Part shown: one piece after another, positions 11,962-37,800 of the stretch
How the letters are laid out: every line of letters begins with the position of its first letter
Numbering within the stretch: position 1 is the stretch's first letter
From: Lineus longissimus
Lineage: Eukaryota; Nemertea; Pilidiophora; Heteronemertea; Lineidae
DNA length: 64,000 nt
Direction of reading: 5' to 3'
NCBI RefSeq assembly: GCF_910592395.1
Contig: NC_088319.1
Coordinates: forward strand, 13,826,001 to 13,890,000
Notes under the pieces: generated by a model
Databases searched by the model: none
What the model saw: only the letters and a program-made list of their open reading frames with translations
What the model was told of the DNA's origin: nothing
Made by a program: the position numbers and the translations under genes

Positions 11962-14900
11962 TCAGACAACTTTGTGCTCGGTGTTGGGATCATGTTCAAA
12001 CTCGTAATCCAGATGAACAAACGCTCGTTCCACATTCGGCATCTTTTCCAATTTCTGCTGAAGAGGCTCGCCGATATTGTGCGCTTCCTTCACAGTCATA
12101 TTTTCCGGGAGTACGATATCCACTTCGACGATGTAATTCGTTCCAAAATGGAAGGCGCGCACCGTGTCAATGTAACGGATCTCCTCACTATGGTTCAGGC
12201 AAACCCATGTGAGCTTTTTCAAGAAATGAGGTTTTGCTGTGTACCCAGTCAGCATCTTTATTTGTTCTGAAATATCAAGAGGAAAATGTATTAGTTGAAT
12301 ATGTGTACATGTACGAAAAGTACTGGGTGACACAAAAAACATTATACACTTTTTAGTTTGAATAACTGAAATAATTGAAAAATTTCTATTATTTACCAAA
12401 TTTACACTTTTAATTTTAGGAACGTTATGGAAAAATGTCAACTCTTTTACTGAGCTGTAGGCTCTACTTACTGGCACCCGTCATCCACCAGCTGATGAAG
12501 ATATAAATACTCATTAATATGGCACCAAGGGGATCGCAATACTTCCACAGTTTGTATGCTGAAAAGAGGATAAAAATACTTGTTAGTATGGCCCCAATCG
12601 AAGTGCATTACTTCCGCAATTACACTCAAAGGATATACAGGAATTGTAAACTGTATTTTTCCAAGGCTGATACATGTATGTTTGCCCTGGGAACTTATGC
12701 AAACTTTGGAGAGCGAAAGTGTTTAACTTAAAGGGAACTGGAACCGCCGAGCGATTTATTCAACTTTTCGACTTTCACCGCCCGAGAAAGTCAAACTTCC
12801 AACTTCCTATTCGAGTTCAGATTTGTAGCTCCGCCCCCAGTGCCCGAGCATGCGCAGTTCAGTTTGTTATTATTGAGAATCATGTGAGAATCACGTGAGT
12901 CATGCGATCTTTCATTCATTAGTTTTCGTAGTAAATTCCATAGTAGTGACGTCACTCAATGATTGACAGCTGGGGGCCATGTTTCATTCATGCCTCGTTC
13001 TGATCACCCGATACGCGGGAAATGAAAACGAGGTCATACGAACTGGCTTGGCGGTTTCAGTTCCCTTTAATGGTTTATGAAATGCACCCAAAATAACTGT
13101 TTCCAACCTTTGAGACGTACAAAAAGAAAGGAGATGAGTTATAAGGCATTAGTCACCTATGTATCCAAAGGTGAGGGCTCCTGCATTGGAAAAGACATCA
13201 TTCCTGTGATCCTGCGCCAGCGCATCAATCATAGGACTCCGGAATGCTTTACAGGCGAGGAATAATATCAGCTTCGAAACTGGAAGAAAAGACATAACAT
13301 TGTAATTGAAAATTCATTTGCTTCGAGTTGAATTCAACAACTGGAGCCCTGAGCAGTGCTGCCTTGTCTACGATACGTTGACCTGTGCCAAGTCACTCAC
13401 GCCTGATACATGTAGTGCTGACGTAAACCCACGAGAGTCAGGATGTATTCAAAAGTGTCATCAATTGAGACAAGGACCATGTCGGTTTGGTAATAGATAG
13501 TCACATCATATTGGGGCAGTCTCATAGCCTAGTGATTGACCCTTCTGCCTACCAGGCAACAGGGCCACAGTTTGATCCCGGAGAAGTTAAGTTTGGATTG
13601 TATTTTCCAGATGAACCGGCATTGCTTTCAAAGAACTAACATTTCTGCTGACAGTAATAACATTCACCGAGCCTATCTTACCAATAGTAAATCCTATAAT
13701 CACCACAGTTGGAATGTCCATCACGGGTGCGCCCTCCTGTCCAGGTAGGCCTGCCATGCTCACAATGGACTGGATGGACTGGCCAATCAGCTGCACCGAG
13801 GCCACAGACATTATCACAGACAGAATCACAATGGCAATGGGCTCAAGACGAGTTTTTCCTGAAAAAAAGTAAAAGACTTCAGGGGATTTTTGTTTTGGGG
13901 GGGGGGGGGGGGTAAATACCAATACTGGTTAAAAGTACAGTAGAACCTCTCTATTAAGGACACTCCCGGGACTGACAAGTACTGTCCTTAATAGAGAGGT
14001 GTCCTGTTTGAGAGGTCAAATTGAATGGAAACAACCAATTTGGGACCAAAACAAGTGTCCTTAATAGAGAGGTTGTCCTTAATGGAGAGGTGTCCGCTAA
14101 CAGAGGTTCCACTGTATAATTTTTGACATCCGTTGTCAATACCTTCTGGGTAAACATAGCGATTCCTTTTCCTGACTGCCCGACTTGTCCACCAGATCAC
14201 AATCCCGGACATCAGGTCGACAGCACTGTCCACTAAACTAGAGATAACAACCAAAGAACCAGACAGGATCGAGGCAGCCAGCTTTGCAATGAGTAATATC
14301 TGAAAGAGAAAGTATAAAACTGAGAAGATATGAAAATCGGAAAGACTGGGAAAACACAGGGCCAGTGGCCATACTGCGAGGTCCAGCAGTATAAACTATG
14401 GCACTAGGTTAGTACAGTATGAGGGTTTTCAAAATTGCACATGCACAAATACTTTATTCACATAAATCAGGGGAAGTGTCTCGTTCCAACAATTTCAACA
14501 AAACCTAATTGAACTCGTTGACTGTATTTATCTTAGAAATATCGACGCTATTCATAAAAAACCTCACCAAATTTATTCCCAATGTCACCTTGGCAAGAAC
14601 ATTCGACCGGTGTTTTATTTTGTTGTCCTTGGCTTCCAATTCTAGAGTCAAATCATCGGATCTATCAAAGTCTGCCGTCTCTTCGAACGTTTTTATCAAG
14701 TCGTCTTGTGCTTGGTAGTAAGATCTGAAAATATACAAGTTAAAATTCAAATAAATGGTTTCAATTCAGCAAGCGATTTGCCATAACGTTAGCCTCATAG
14801 CATAATTATTGCCCAAGTCATATTTTGGCCAAAATGTGAAAATTTTATGTCTATGTCACTTTTCTGTGTTATTCAAGCATTGTTTACTTATTTAATGGTC

Positions 14901-16367
14901 TTAAAAAAGTTGAGACATCTGTTATAAGTTTATGTTAAAGTTCGAATAAAAATTTCCTAAGCGTTGTCTAAAAAAATGGTTTTCTTTAATTTTTCTCAAA
15001 ACCTTCAAAATTAATATGAGTTGGGCAATTATGCTACGAGGCTAACGATAAGATATAGTTCTTATACATGCAGGTAAAAATAACATAATTGCAATACTGC
15101 CCTCCAATCTGTACAGTAGTCACTATCTGGATGCCATGGCCGCTTTTGCTTCTTCCGACTTCGGAATTTTTGAGATGCATGCTCGAGCACAAGTTTTTTT
15201 AGAATTCTCAACAAACCTGACACTCTTTGGTAACTTCTTATCTGCTTTTGTTTTCCCTCTCCATTTGGAAGTAAATGCATCCAAAGACATCTTCCAGAAA
15301 TCTTTTTTCTCTGAAAAAAATTTCACATTTAAGTAGAGTAGCAGCAACCAGGCAGGTAAAACTTAAGAACACATTTCACGTCCAAACCCTTTTTCAAAAT
15401 CGCTACAGGGAAGAGGGCATAAAATTTTTTTTTTTAAATTTTAGCCCTCACGATGGCCAGAAAACTTTTTTAGTATTTGGCACTTAAATTTCTAAAAAAT
15501 TCATGTTCCAGCCCGAGACCCTCTCTTACATGTATGTGATACCGGTACAACATTAAAATTTTACAACAGAAGAGCTTATACCTTCCTCTTCTTCTAATTG
15601 ACAATTTGTAGGCACAACTTCTTCCAGGCATATTGCCCCTGATCCAGAATGACTCAGCAGGGAACGAGCCGAATTTGAAACGACACCATTGGTAGGGAGT
15701 CCAGTGACCGTGAGATGATCAAGAATGGCTGGGGAAGACTGCGAAATACTGACATGGCTAACTGGAAGCATCTCCTGAAAGAACGGACACAAATGTATCA
15801 AGTTCAGAAATAGATGATTATTTCAGAAATTCAGATCATGACCAAAAATCAGGAGACACGTACGGTGTATGCCAGTATGGTAGAATTTCTTCTAGGTGAA
15901 AGGTGTAATTTCTGCTTCGTGAATGGTGAAATTTCTGCTCGGCGTTTGATGGAATTTCAGGAATATGACCAATCACTTTCAGTGGGAACTTACTTTTGTT
16001 GAGGGGTTTAGTTTATACTACAGCAGACAGCCAATTCTGTCATGGTACATGAGGATTATTTTGGATGTAGATGCAACATAACATAGCCGAATGAAAAGAT
16101 TAAGAATGAACTCACAACAACTACAGTAACTTTTCCATCACTTTGAGGAGATTGTCTCAAAGTTTCAGGAGCTGCAACCTTTGCAGTGTGTCCCTCATGG
16201 CCCTGGGTGTCATCGGGGAATAGAGGGGTTTCCTTCACGTTGTTGTCCGATGTTGACTTATCCTCTTTATCAATGACAATGCAGTCATCATCATTAATGT
16301 GACTCTCATCCAGGATCGGATTGATCTCCTCCAAATCACCACCCTGGAGTGCATTCTCGCTTGGCTC
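11962..16367 (-). CDS. Cation diffusion facilitator, Mn-type (MTP/SLC30-like); 5' exon not found
   Basis: Exons (minus): 16116-16367, 15582-15774, 15217-15310, 14568-14724, 14143-14299, 13682-13858, 13157-13279, 12472-12558, 11962-12266; all phases join, 514 aa read. The first exon begins at an acceptor with no ATG, so a short upstream exon is missing. The N-terminal part is acidic and low-complexity. Family landmarks follow: KSVRSYYQAQDDLIKTFEE, SSLVDSAVDLMSG (membrane helix 2), YVYPEGKTRLEP, AQDHRNDVFSN (helix 5), and a cytosolic tail (IVEVDIVLPENMTVKEAHNI) typical of the CDF C-terminal domain. Both metal-site motifs are DxxxD (DSAVD, DHRND), the pattern of plant Mn-CDFs rather than the HxxxD of zinc transporters. 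I infer proton-coupled Mn2+ (or Fe2+) efflux or vesicular loading. Confidence 0.85.
12728..13069. mobile_element. MITE with TTAA-bounded inverted ends
   Basis: The left end TTAAAGGGAACTGGAACCGCC is mirrored by GGCGGTTTCAGTTCCCTTTAA at the right end, one mismatch over 21 bp. Length is about 342 bp, in an intron of the CDF gene. TTAA at both ends suggests piggyBac-type mobilisation, although the terminal bases are not the usual piggyBac ones. The interior has a TGACGTCA site. Confidence 0.7.
13516..13585 (+). mobile_element. tRNA-derived SINE head (fragment)
   Basis: An A-box-like TAGCCTAGTGATTGA (13525-13539) and a B-box-like ACAGTTTGATCCCG (13567-13580) are spaced as in a tRNA gene, but the cloverleaf does not close well. 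Best read as a tRNA-derived SINE remnant in a CDF intron. Confidence 0.5.
13936..14116. mobile_element. Pogo-like MITE, complete copy
   Basis: Begins TACAGTAGAACCTCTCTA and ends GGTTCCACTGTA, 181 bp. It is nearly identical in plan to the element at 8172-8356 and sits in a CDF intron. A poly-G tract of about a dozen bases lies just upstream (near 13900-13912). Confidence 0.75.
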
Positions 16368-18621
16368 CTGAAATCAGACAAGAGGCCAAGATAAAGTCAC
16401 GCCAAGACATGGTTGAGTGGGAACATGCTTTTTTGGTTCACCCTGTGCCTGTGAATGTCACTATGAACTATAGTACCTTTCTTGGCTTCATTTAAACACA
16501 CTGATGAGTGATCGAAGATAGGAATGCTTCACTTGTGAAGTAGAGGAATCATTCGTTTTTATGCACCAGTGCAAATAAGCGATAACCATGCATAAATGGT
16601 TGAAAATAAGGATTGAATCGAAATGAAAGTAAAAAACTATAGCGTTGTGGTCGTCGCCAAGTGTAAACATGCTCAACATCTGAACCGCAGTTCTACACTC
16701 CCGAGGCGGTGTGTACTTTTGCGCACGAATTGATGAAACACGGTGAAAGTGTCAAAAATGTTTCCGGAGTAGAATGTCTGGCGTCGGGCCCTATTGTGAG
16801 CGTTGGTCCCAAATAGTTGTGCTTCTATAGGCCTACATCCTGAGGATATAAGGGTTAATGTTCGCTTTTTCGGCCCTGCTGTTATCAAGAATGATGAAAA
16901 CGGGGAATACGCCCATCATAAATATTTTGTTGTAGATGCGATGGAGAGTGCGACAGAGCGGGAAATCAAATCGTACAAAAGTCGCCCAGACGATCACAAT
17001 CATCGAATACGGTGTCAGGTTTGCAACACATCCGTTGCGTGAGATTTTCAGGCCACTCCCTGCCGGGTTAGAGCAGCACGCGATCGATCCGTGCAGTATT
17101 GGCAATAACGTGCGTGCGCATTTTCCATAGGGTTTTTTCACCTGCTTCCTGTTTATCCATGACGAAACGGAAATACATAATGTCGTTTCCGGTCAGTTTG
17201 ATACGCCTTCGAGCTGTGGACCTTCTGGATAATCTCCGGCCAAGCAATCCAACAATGTAGCGCGACGAACAGCAGTTGGCAATCGCCCGTTGCGTGCATT
17301 ACTTGGTTCCTCCCCAACAATGTATAGCCGGTACCACCAATTAGGCTTTTTCTCTTGTTTTCTGCCTTGGCGTAACCAAACTATTGATCGGCCTGAAAGC
17401 TCGAGACCGCAGTAGAGAGCTTTCAGGCCGTAGAAAATCATCGAGGCATTTTTGGGAGGTTTTCGTGGTCTAGTCTGCCGCATCACTTCACTTAGGGTAT
17501 AATATGATAAACTGTATTCCGAGAATAATGTTGCAGAAATTGATGGATATGATCGAATGAACGGCGTCGGAGAAAATCATTCAGGTGTAAAGTTAAGTTT
17601 GTTTATTATCATAGGTGTATCGCGCACAGACTCCACTGATTGTTACTAGCATGGAATAAACTCATTTTCCCACTGCGACCATGGCAGTCCATTTACTCTC
17701 ATTATTTTCGTTTTCATGCGCTGTTAATCATCACTGCCAGATGAAAAGGGGTTAGGCGCCTCTTAAAGGGACAACTTGGGCGTGGTACTACCTAGGGGGT
17801 TGCCAGGACTGTATTGTGCCTAGTTTCCACCATGCGCCTACACCTGAAGTATTACACTGATGCCATTCTCTGATAATGATTTCCACTAGTGTTGGGAGGC
17901 AGTTTTGGACATGGCTTCCGAATTTCAGGCAGGCCTAAGGTTACAACCCGTTCTAGTGCATCGTTTCTTGTAGTTCCAATTACTTTTCAATGATCCTGTT
18001 GGTGCTGTAAAGGGGTGGTCACTGCGACCTGCAATGGTGGACCATCACAAACGAGTAATTATCGTCGCATGCGATTTTAATCACAGGTGGTCATTTATTA
18101 TATTTTTTTCACGAGCGCTTCAATATCATCTTTTCAATCCCCTCCCCACACGCACCAGCAGTGCACCCCCTCCCGCACCCTCCTGTTGCGTGCGCGCTGA
18201 ACGAAACGAACGGCTGCTAATGATCAGAAGCAGACAATCACAAAACTTGGCGGCGACACACTCCGTTAAGGACCGTCACCGTCATCGCCTTATCACACCG
18301 CGCAGGTTTAATTTCACAACAACATCGTTCAGTTTTGTGGAACACTCCGGACGCAGTTAACTGGCATCGTCCTGCCGCCCGGTACACCGAGGAAAGAAGA
18401 TCAGGATGACGAAATGGATTACATAGGAGGCCGAGTATTTCATGGACGGGGATTTTGATACTCGTTCACTGCCTTTCTTTTGTCATTTTTTTCACGGATA
18501 AGGATAATCTCAGACGTGAGGACAGTGACAGACATACGTATTACAATCGGTCTTGTTGTGACTATGTCCTCGTAAACACAAGTTGACTGGACTATTGTAA
18601 TGTATATATAGACCCATCAGG
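16368..18621. other. Divergent upstream region of the CDF and guanylate cyclase genes
   Basis: Probably holds the unread first exon of the CDF gene and both promoters. The part near 16680-17500 is richer in CpG than its surroundings. It contains a perfect 14-bp hairpin at 17390-17430. Open frames on either strand lack recognisable motifs. Confidence 0.4.
17390..17430. repeat. Perfect 14-bp stem inverted repeat
   Basis: CGGCCTGAAAGCTC (17390-17403) pairs exactly with GAGCTTTCAGGCCG (17417-17430) around a 13-nt loop. Confidence 0.85.
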
Positions 18622-30999
<12,378 letters not shown>

Positions 31000-31821
31000 A
31001 GGGGAACTTGGCCGACATTTTGTACCTGATTTCGCCGCTGGTCCAAATAAGCAATTTTACTAGCATGTCCCAGTTGGGTTCTGAGGTTTTTCATCGAATG
31101 TTAAGACACTCAGAAGAAGACGTTGTCAAGATGAAATTCAAATCAAACACGTCTAGATCTGAGTACATGTATTAAATATAACCAATCAATGGTAACCTTT
31201 ATGTGAAGTTTTTATTATTTATTACATGACACATTATTATATTACATCGTGCCAACTATTAACAAAGACTAGTCGTTACCAATTGCATTAATAATTTTGA
31301 CTTCAGATCGATAAGAGTGCAACTGCATGTTGAAAATTTTCTTCAAAATCTTAATTTTTCTGTACTGCTTTCATCCAAAATTATCCCTGCACATTCACGA
31401 ATGTCACACATGTTCCTAAGTTATCTTAAATAACAAGCACAAATGTGTTCTTATTGGCCACACCACACTTGTACACAAATGTTATAGTATTCCATCAGAG
31501 AATAATAAACATTGTACAACTCACCTAAACTATGATTTGTCATTTTTCTTATTTTTCACTTCTTTTGATAAATGCCCACCGACAACTCAATGGACCATGT
31601 TCTACTGAACTCCTACTGTATGCAAGTTGTCAATGGACATTCATCTAAGACTTACATGTATACCAAAATAAGAGGCTGTAATACATGTATTCCTTAGACA
31701 TTCTTACTCCTTATCAATTCTCAGTATACGACTCTCGTGGTATATCAGAATAACTCCACGCACAATTTCTTGACATTTCCTTGAAGATATTGCAAAACTC
31801 CCATCAAAAAGTCTGCCTAAA
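31000..31821. other. Convergent 3' UTRs of guanylate cyclase and EXOC8
   Basis: An ATTAAA at 31171-31176 (+) could end the guanylate cyclase transcript, and TTTATT at 31211-31216 gives a reverse AATAAA for EXOC8. The two 3' ends may therefore overlap by tens of bases. No other feature is seen. Confidence 0.45.
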
Positions 31822-34800
31822 TTATACCATTTCTGGAGTGGCATCTTTTGAAATCGTCTTTAACTTCCTCATAGCCGTGTGAAGCTCGTACATCTGATAC
31901 GATGAAATGCCGGTCTTCCGTCGTAATTTCTCCTCCGTTAGTTTAAGCACCGTCTCAATCAGGAATGTTGCATTGTTCAGAATAAATTTATGCTGAAATA
32001 TGCAGAGAAAGATTTATCGAATGTGTGTTGACAAATTCGATATCATGGCAAGGTAAATTATGTGGAACCCTCGACTGTATAGTCAATCCAAATAACCAAA
32101 CTTTTTTACGTCAGAAAGTTAGCATCCCTTGAACAGACTAGACAGCACTTGTGAAGGCTAATTACCCTATCAAAGTAGACTTTGCCTTCCCCTCAAAATC
32201 CCTAAGCGAGAGGCCCGATATACCTACCGGTATGCAATTGCCTGGACAGTGCCACCATTTGTAAGAAGACCAGTAAGACCAAGTCATACATGGTTTGCTA
32301 CATGTACCTCACGCAAGGCCAACAACAGATGAGACGCAGAAAATCTGACAAATGAAAACGGCTACTTACATCTTTTATGAATTTCTTCGCCTTCAATGAC
32401 CGCTCATACTGCTTGACTTGTGACTTGAAGACGTCGGCGAGTGCAGCGACAATATAGGTCTGGAGTTCCTCCGTGTAAAGTTTGCACATGTCGTCGACGA
32501 AGCTGAGATACAGCCGACTAAAACTCAAGGTGTTGTTGGTCAAGCTGATGCTACAGTCATCTGGAAAAAGATGGTAGGCCAGATATAGATGCATGTGTCA
32601 ATTTCTTATTGACTTAAACTCTGGTTAGGTCAATGATACAATCATTTCGAAAAAGTTGGGAGACCCGATATTGGTTCAATCGACAAATTTTTTCCTATTC
32701 AGAGACCGAAGGGGTGAAGCTGAAGTCCAAACACAAGGCACTTTGGCCAGGTTTTCTATTGAACTCTGTGTTAGATTTCTTACCGACATGATTTTTGACC
32801 ACAGCAAGTCCTATTTCATTAAGTTCCTCCACGTAAATCTTCATAGCCGACCGGGTCTTTAGATTCATCGGGCGCCAGAGGTCCTCCTGTAGATATATTA
32901 CAAACAATTAATCAATGAGAAAGAAAAAACAACAGTAGTTGCCAGTATGTCATCATGATGAGCCATGGCATGGCATGAACATTTTGCTGGGGAACATCTC
33001 TCATACACAATGTCCTCACTTTCTGGACGGAAGAAGTTTTGACTATATTAGAAGTGGGACATGATGGAGTTATAGTTCCTGGAGCAAACTATAGGCCTGG
33101 CAAATTTGTACTACCCGATTTTGGATCACATGTAGTCAAAAGTGTTTCAAAAGATACTCACAGCAGCACGGTGTTTGCCAGCCTCTACCAACTGATCCCG
33201 ATTATCGATGATGAGCTTCTCGATATCTGGCTGCAGAAGGCCATTTAGAACAAAAGTGCACTCCAGGCCAAGTTCGGTCAACTGAAAACAAGAAAACGTT
33301 GCACATTGTTACAATTGGCTGATGCGGCACAATAGCTAATCTAATGGTGGTACCAATGGTCGACCCTTAAAGCACTTTCTCTCACCTCATCTGTATGTTG
33401 GCGTGCTATCACCACACATTCAGCCACGGTCGTCAGGTTCACCTTGTTTGAAGCAAACACCTGGTCACGGAACATCACAGAAAACTCCTTCATCTCTTCT
33501 TGAATCCAAACAAGGAATGCTGAAAGGAAAGATAAGCCCCTTTAGGCCGGAATATCTCTGTGTAAGTGATAAAATGCCATAAGGAAATGGGTCAGACAAG
33601 TCAGAATGTGACCAGTCCAGAAAGCCCAAATGTACACACTAATGAGCCAGTGAGAAGTAAGAATCTGACAAGTAAACTCCACCAAATTATTTGTTAATTT
33701 GTAAGTGCGTTTTTACCTGAATAACATCCATGGTGATCCGGGAATGCCTTTTGAAATTCCTTTACCGTATCTGTCATCCCAGAGAAGAAAACATCACAGA
33801 ATTTCTTGATGTACAACGACGATGCACCTTCCAACTTCACCTGGGTCAGATTGTACTTGATAATCGCTGCTCGATTCTTTAAGAACAAATCACAAGCCTG
33901 GGCGGACTTGCCCAGTTTGATGAGCTGTGTGACCGCTCTCCTTGCCGCACGGGGCCCACCTCTCAGCGACCTCTCTGGCGACACCCGCAACTCGCTCACA
34001 AGGACATCGGTCAGGGTTTTAACACGATGTTCAATTCTTGCCCTGTACTCCATCAGTGCTGGTGTTTTCGGCGCACTATTCAGATGCTGATTAACTGAAA
34101 CAGAGAATACATGAGTGAACAAGAGACCCAAGGGCCCGGTGCTCAGCTGAAATACAAGGAGCAACGTACACAAAACGGAAAGCACTCGATAGTTCTTCGT
34201 CCACCATGTACCACGACCTATTTAGATGCCTATATCATCTTAACATACCAAAGTTTAAGACTCTTGGAGTGTATGATGAAATGTGCCACCTATCAGAAAA
34301 ATTTAAGAGCTTGAGCCCATTGAACCTACCAACTGTAATGATTTCAACAGCATGTTCAAAGTCCCGCTGCGCAATGCTGACGTCCAAATCTTCAGGAACT
34401 TCCTGCACCCAATTGAGCAAGAGCATGTGGTTGTCTGGGGGAGGGGGGCGCTCAACTGGGGTGTGGTCGACTTCGTCCTCGTCATCAAAAGCTGTGAAGA
34501 AATAATCGACAAGATTTCAAACACAGGCCACTAAATCAATTGTCAGTACATGTAAGGGGTCAAATCATGTCCTGATTAGAGAGGTCAAATAGAATGGAAC
34601 TCTCAATTTGGGACCAAAACTAGTGTCCTTAATAGAGAGGTGTCCGCTAAGGGAGGTTCCACTGTAGTCGTTACTTACGATTGCTGTCTTCAAAAGGGTT
34701 AGCTCCCGTTTCAAATGGATTCAACGACTTGGACTCTGGAAGCTTCAAATTGATCACCGACTCGCGCTTCTGATTGTCCAATGCCATTTTCTTCTTCTTG

Positions 34801-37800
34801 GATTCTTCAAGAACATCCAGCCACTGTCTCTGGAAAAATAGAACACAGCCATAACATTTGACGATCAAGACTCCTTCCATACAGACAGGTCAATAAACTA
34901 GGTTGCAGTTGTGACATTATTGTTTTTTGAGGGTATGCACACGTACCCTCAACTTATTCTAGGGTACACAAAATGAACCTATCGTACACTCCTGCAGAAA
35001 CCGAGCCAGTTCCACTATCAATATCACAACTCTTGGACATGAAAAGACAGCGGACATACTTTATCCTTTTGGGTTTCGGCTTGGTACATCCGCGCATCAG
35101 GAAACATAAGAATCTTGAAGGCATTTTTCACCGGTCCGACATCCTTCACATTGACCACGGCCAGGTTGTCTAACTCATACAGAGCTTGATATTTGTACTT
35201 CACAGGGCCTTTTCTGAAAAGTGACAAGATATTAGTGTAATAGTTGGGATTTTCTGATCTTTTTTCTGTTTTTGCGAGTTTTTTAAAAGCGGTCATCACC
35301 TAAATTTGATGATTTATCTGACTCTGAGGGAGGATTAAAAGTTAGTACATTTTTTTTTTTGAAATACAGTAGAACCTATCTTAGTGAACACCTCTGTAAG
35401 CAAGACACCTTCTCTATTAGGGACACTGCTTTTGGTCTGAATTGGTTTTCCATTCAATTGAACCTCTGTAATAAGAACACCTCTAGATTAAGGACAGCAG
35501 TTGTCAGTCTCAATGGAGGACGGTTATGGTTTAGTATCAAAGAGCCAGAGGTATCTATTCCACCACTTGAATGATGACGCGTGCAGACGAGAACATACCT
35601 TTGTGGCAGCCACGATGCGATCATGATGCTATCGTTGAGAAGGAACGCATGAACTCGCTGGATCGTTGAGAACGTTTCAGAGTCCAGCTCTGTCAAATCG
35701 CTGGCATGAATCAGGTATCGCCCTGGAACCTCTGTCACTCGCTGAAATATCGAACGATATTTTAAAAGATGAACGTCAAAACACGCAAGAATATTTCATC
35801 ACAAAAAGAGGCATGGTCTTGTGCATCCATCGTGCCCAGAATGGTACATGTGTATGAAATCTTTTTTCATGAATAATCGTTTATACCTTTGTAATGCTTG
35901 GTTTAAACCTTGGTTACTATGTCTATGCCTAACTGAATGCAAATTATGGAAGTTTTGTTTCAACTTCTGCTGATCAAGGTGTTGATCAAAAGGAGTATTA
36001 CACCCTGCTTTGATGGTGCTGGATACTGTAACTTTCTCATGCGTGCTGAGCAAAATGTTTAGGAGCCAAAGTTGCAGATCACTAAAGCATTGAATTGCAG
36101 TACCTTTTTTCTTAAACTTTTTCTGACAAATTGTGATAAAACAGTCCACAGGTCAATGATAGCGAAGTTTCAAATTACTCTAACATAAACAATCAAACCT
36201 TCTATCAGGGAGATTGAAAGCCATGCAAATGAACTGGCACTTTTATACAGTGAAACATCGAACACCAAATAAATACTACATTTTGCAGTTGAGAAATCTT
36301 TCTTTACCCAAAGACACAGCCAAGACAATTCACTACCACCAAAAGCCATGACTAAATCTACATGAACATTTTAGGCCTGGCGTCAAGAACTTTGCTGACA
36401 GGACTATGAATCTCTGATTATAAATGGAACAGCTTATCTCAGACTGAATTAACAGAGTACCACAGTCACCAATAGGTGGACAGTCATTAGCCTTTAGTGG
36501 ACTCCATACCGTTGGCTAAAATCCAAAAGGGTCATGACACCAGTAATGAATTATGACATGATATAATTGTATGACACAAGAACTATGAAGTTCTAACGCT
36601 AGCAGATTCCCCCACCAAATGCGTTCATGAAATAACAAACAGAATGCTACCTTTAATGTATACACTAGAATACAACAGATAAAAGAATTCCCACCAAATC
36701 AAGATGCTTCCACCCCTACCCATGGAAAGTGGTACTTAACATGCACGGTTTAACCATTCAGATACACTTACAGCTGCACCTTCCACTTTTACAAAGAGGG
36801 GTGACAGGTTCTGAACCTGTTTCTAGATGTTATCAAAGTTAGCAGGAAGAGAAGAGAAAGAAAATATTTTGTGAGGATGAAAGAATATTTGAATCAACAC
36901 AGCAGTGTTAACATTTCACAGACGGTATAGACGACCTGCATGACGTAATGGCGAACGACGTCAGAACACTCAACAGAGTCACATCGCCTGTGACATCTGG
37001 TGGAATTCCAACATTTCACCAGATGTCACAAGTGATGTGGCAGCGTGACATGAATCTGTTTCCAGATGCACCCCCCCCCAATTACTGTCATGCAAGGCTA
37101 CTTTCATATGACCCTCTTACGCAGGCAACTGAAGTTATGGCAAACTAATAATGCAATAAAAACTGCATACCACCACATTGCATTTGCAAAGTCTGTGCGT
37201 GAGTTAGAATAAGACTGTAATCATTTTCCATTCACAAATAGCAGACCTTCTTACTGTTCCTAAAATACACTCGATCAAAGGCCTGCGAGTGTATAAGAAA
37301 CGATCCAATGACGTGCAATAGGAGAATGCTATTTCCCTGCTGAGAGAAAATGTGACAAATACTCACTGAACAACCTTCTACTTTCTCCAACAAGAAAGCA
37401 AGATTCTGTTGTCTAGTATCATCTTCCTTCTTTTCTCCCTCCTCCTCCCCTTTCGGCGTGTCAGCTAAAATGAGAAAAGTTACAGTTATGGGGTTGATCA
37501 ACTGAACGGGAATGACATGACGTGACGATGTTAAAATGTGTTCGGGTCTCGAAGGGATGGATGTGGGAACTCAAGTGGTGCAAGACGGAAAGCTTGCAAA
37601 TTACCTGCATCGGACAAGAGGGGAAGATTAGACTAGTAGTAGATGTGTCCATAGCCCAAAACTGAAAAGTTTTTCATGTGATTTTGAGTTTTTCAATGCT
37701 GTCCTTTAAACTGCCCTGCAAACTTTCCCTCTAAAATGGTTATTTTTTGTCCGATTTCGAAAATTCGAATGGAGAGTTGAATGATGCACAGATCTTTCCT

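Noticed and set aside
16833-17486. Minus-strand proteins upstream of the CDF gene
   Set aside because: No domains, no matching splice sites, and the interval contains a hairpin and probably promoter sequence.
18034-18360. Upstream gene before guanylate cyclase
   Set aside because: Low-complexity translation without domain or splice support; more likely 5' flank or UTR.
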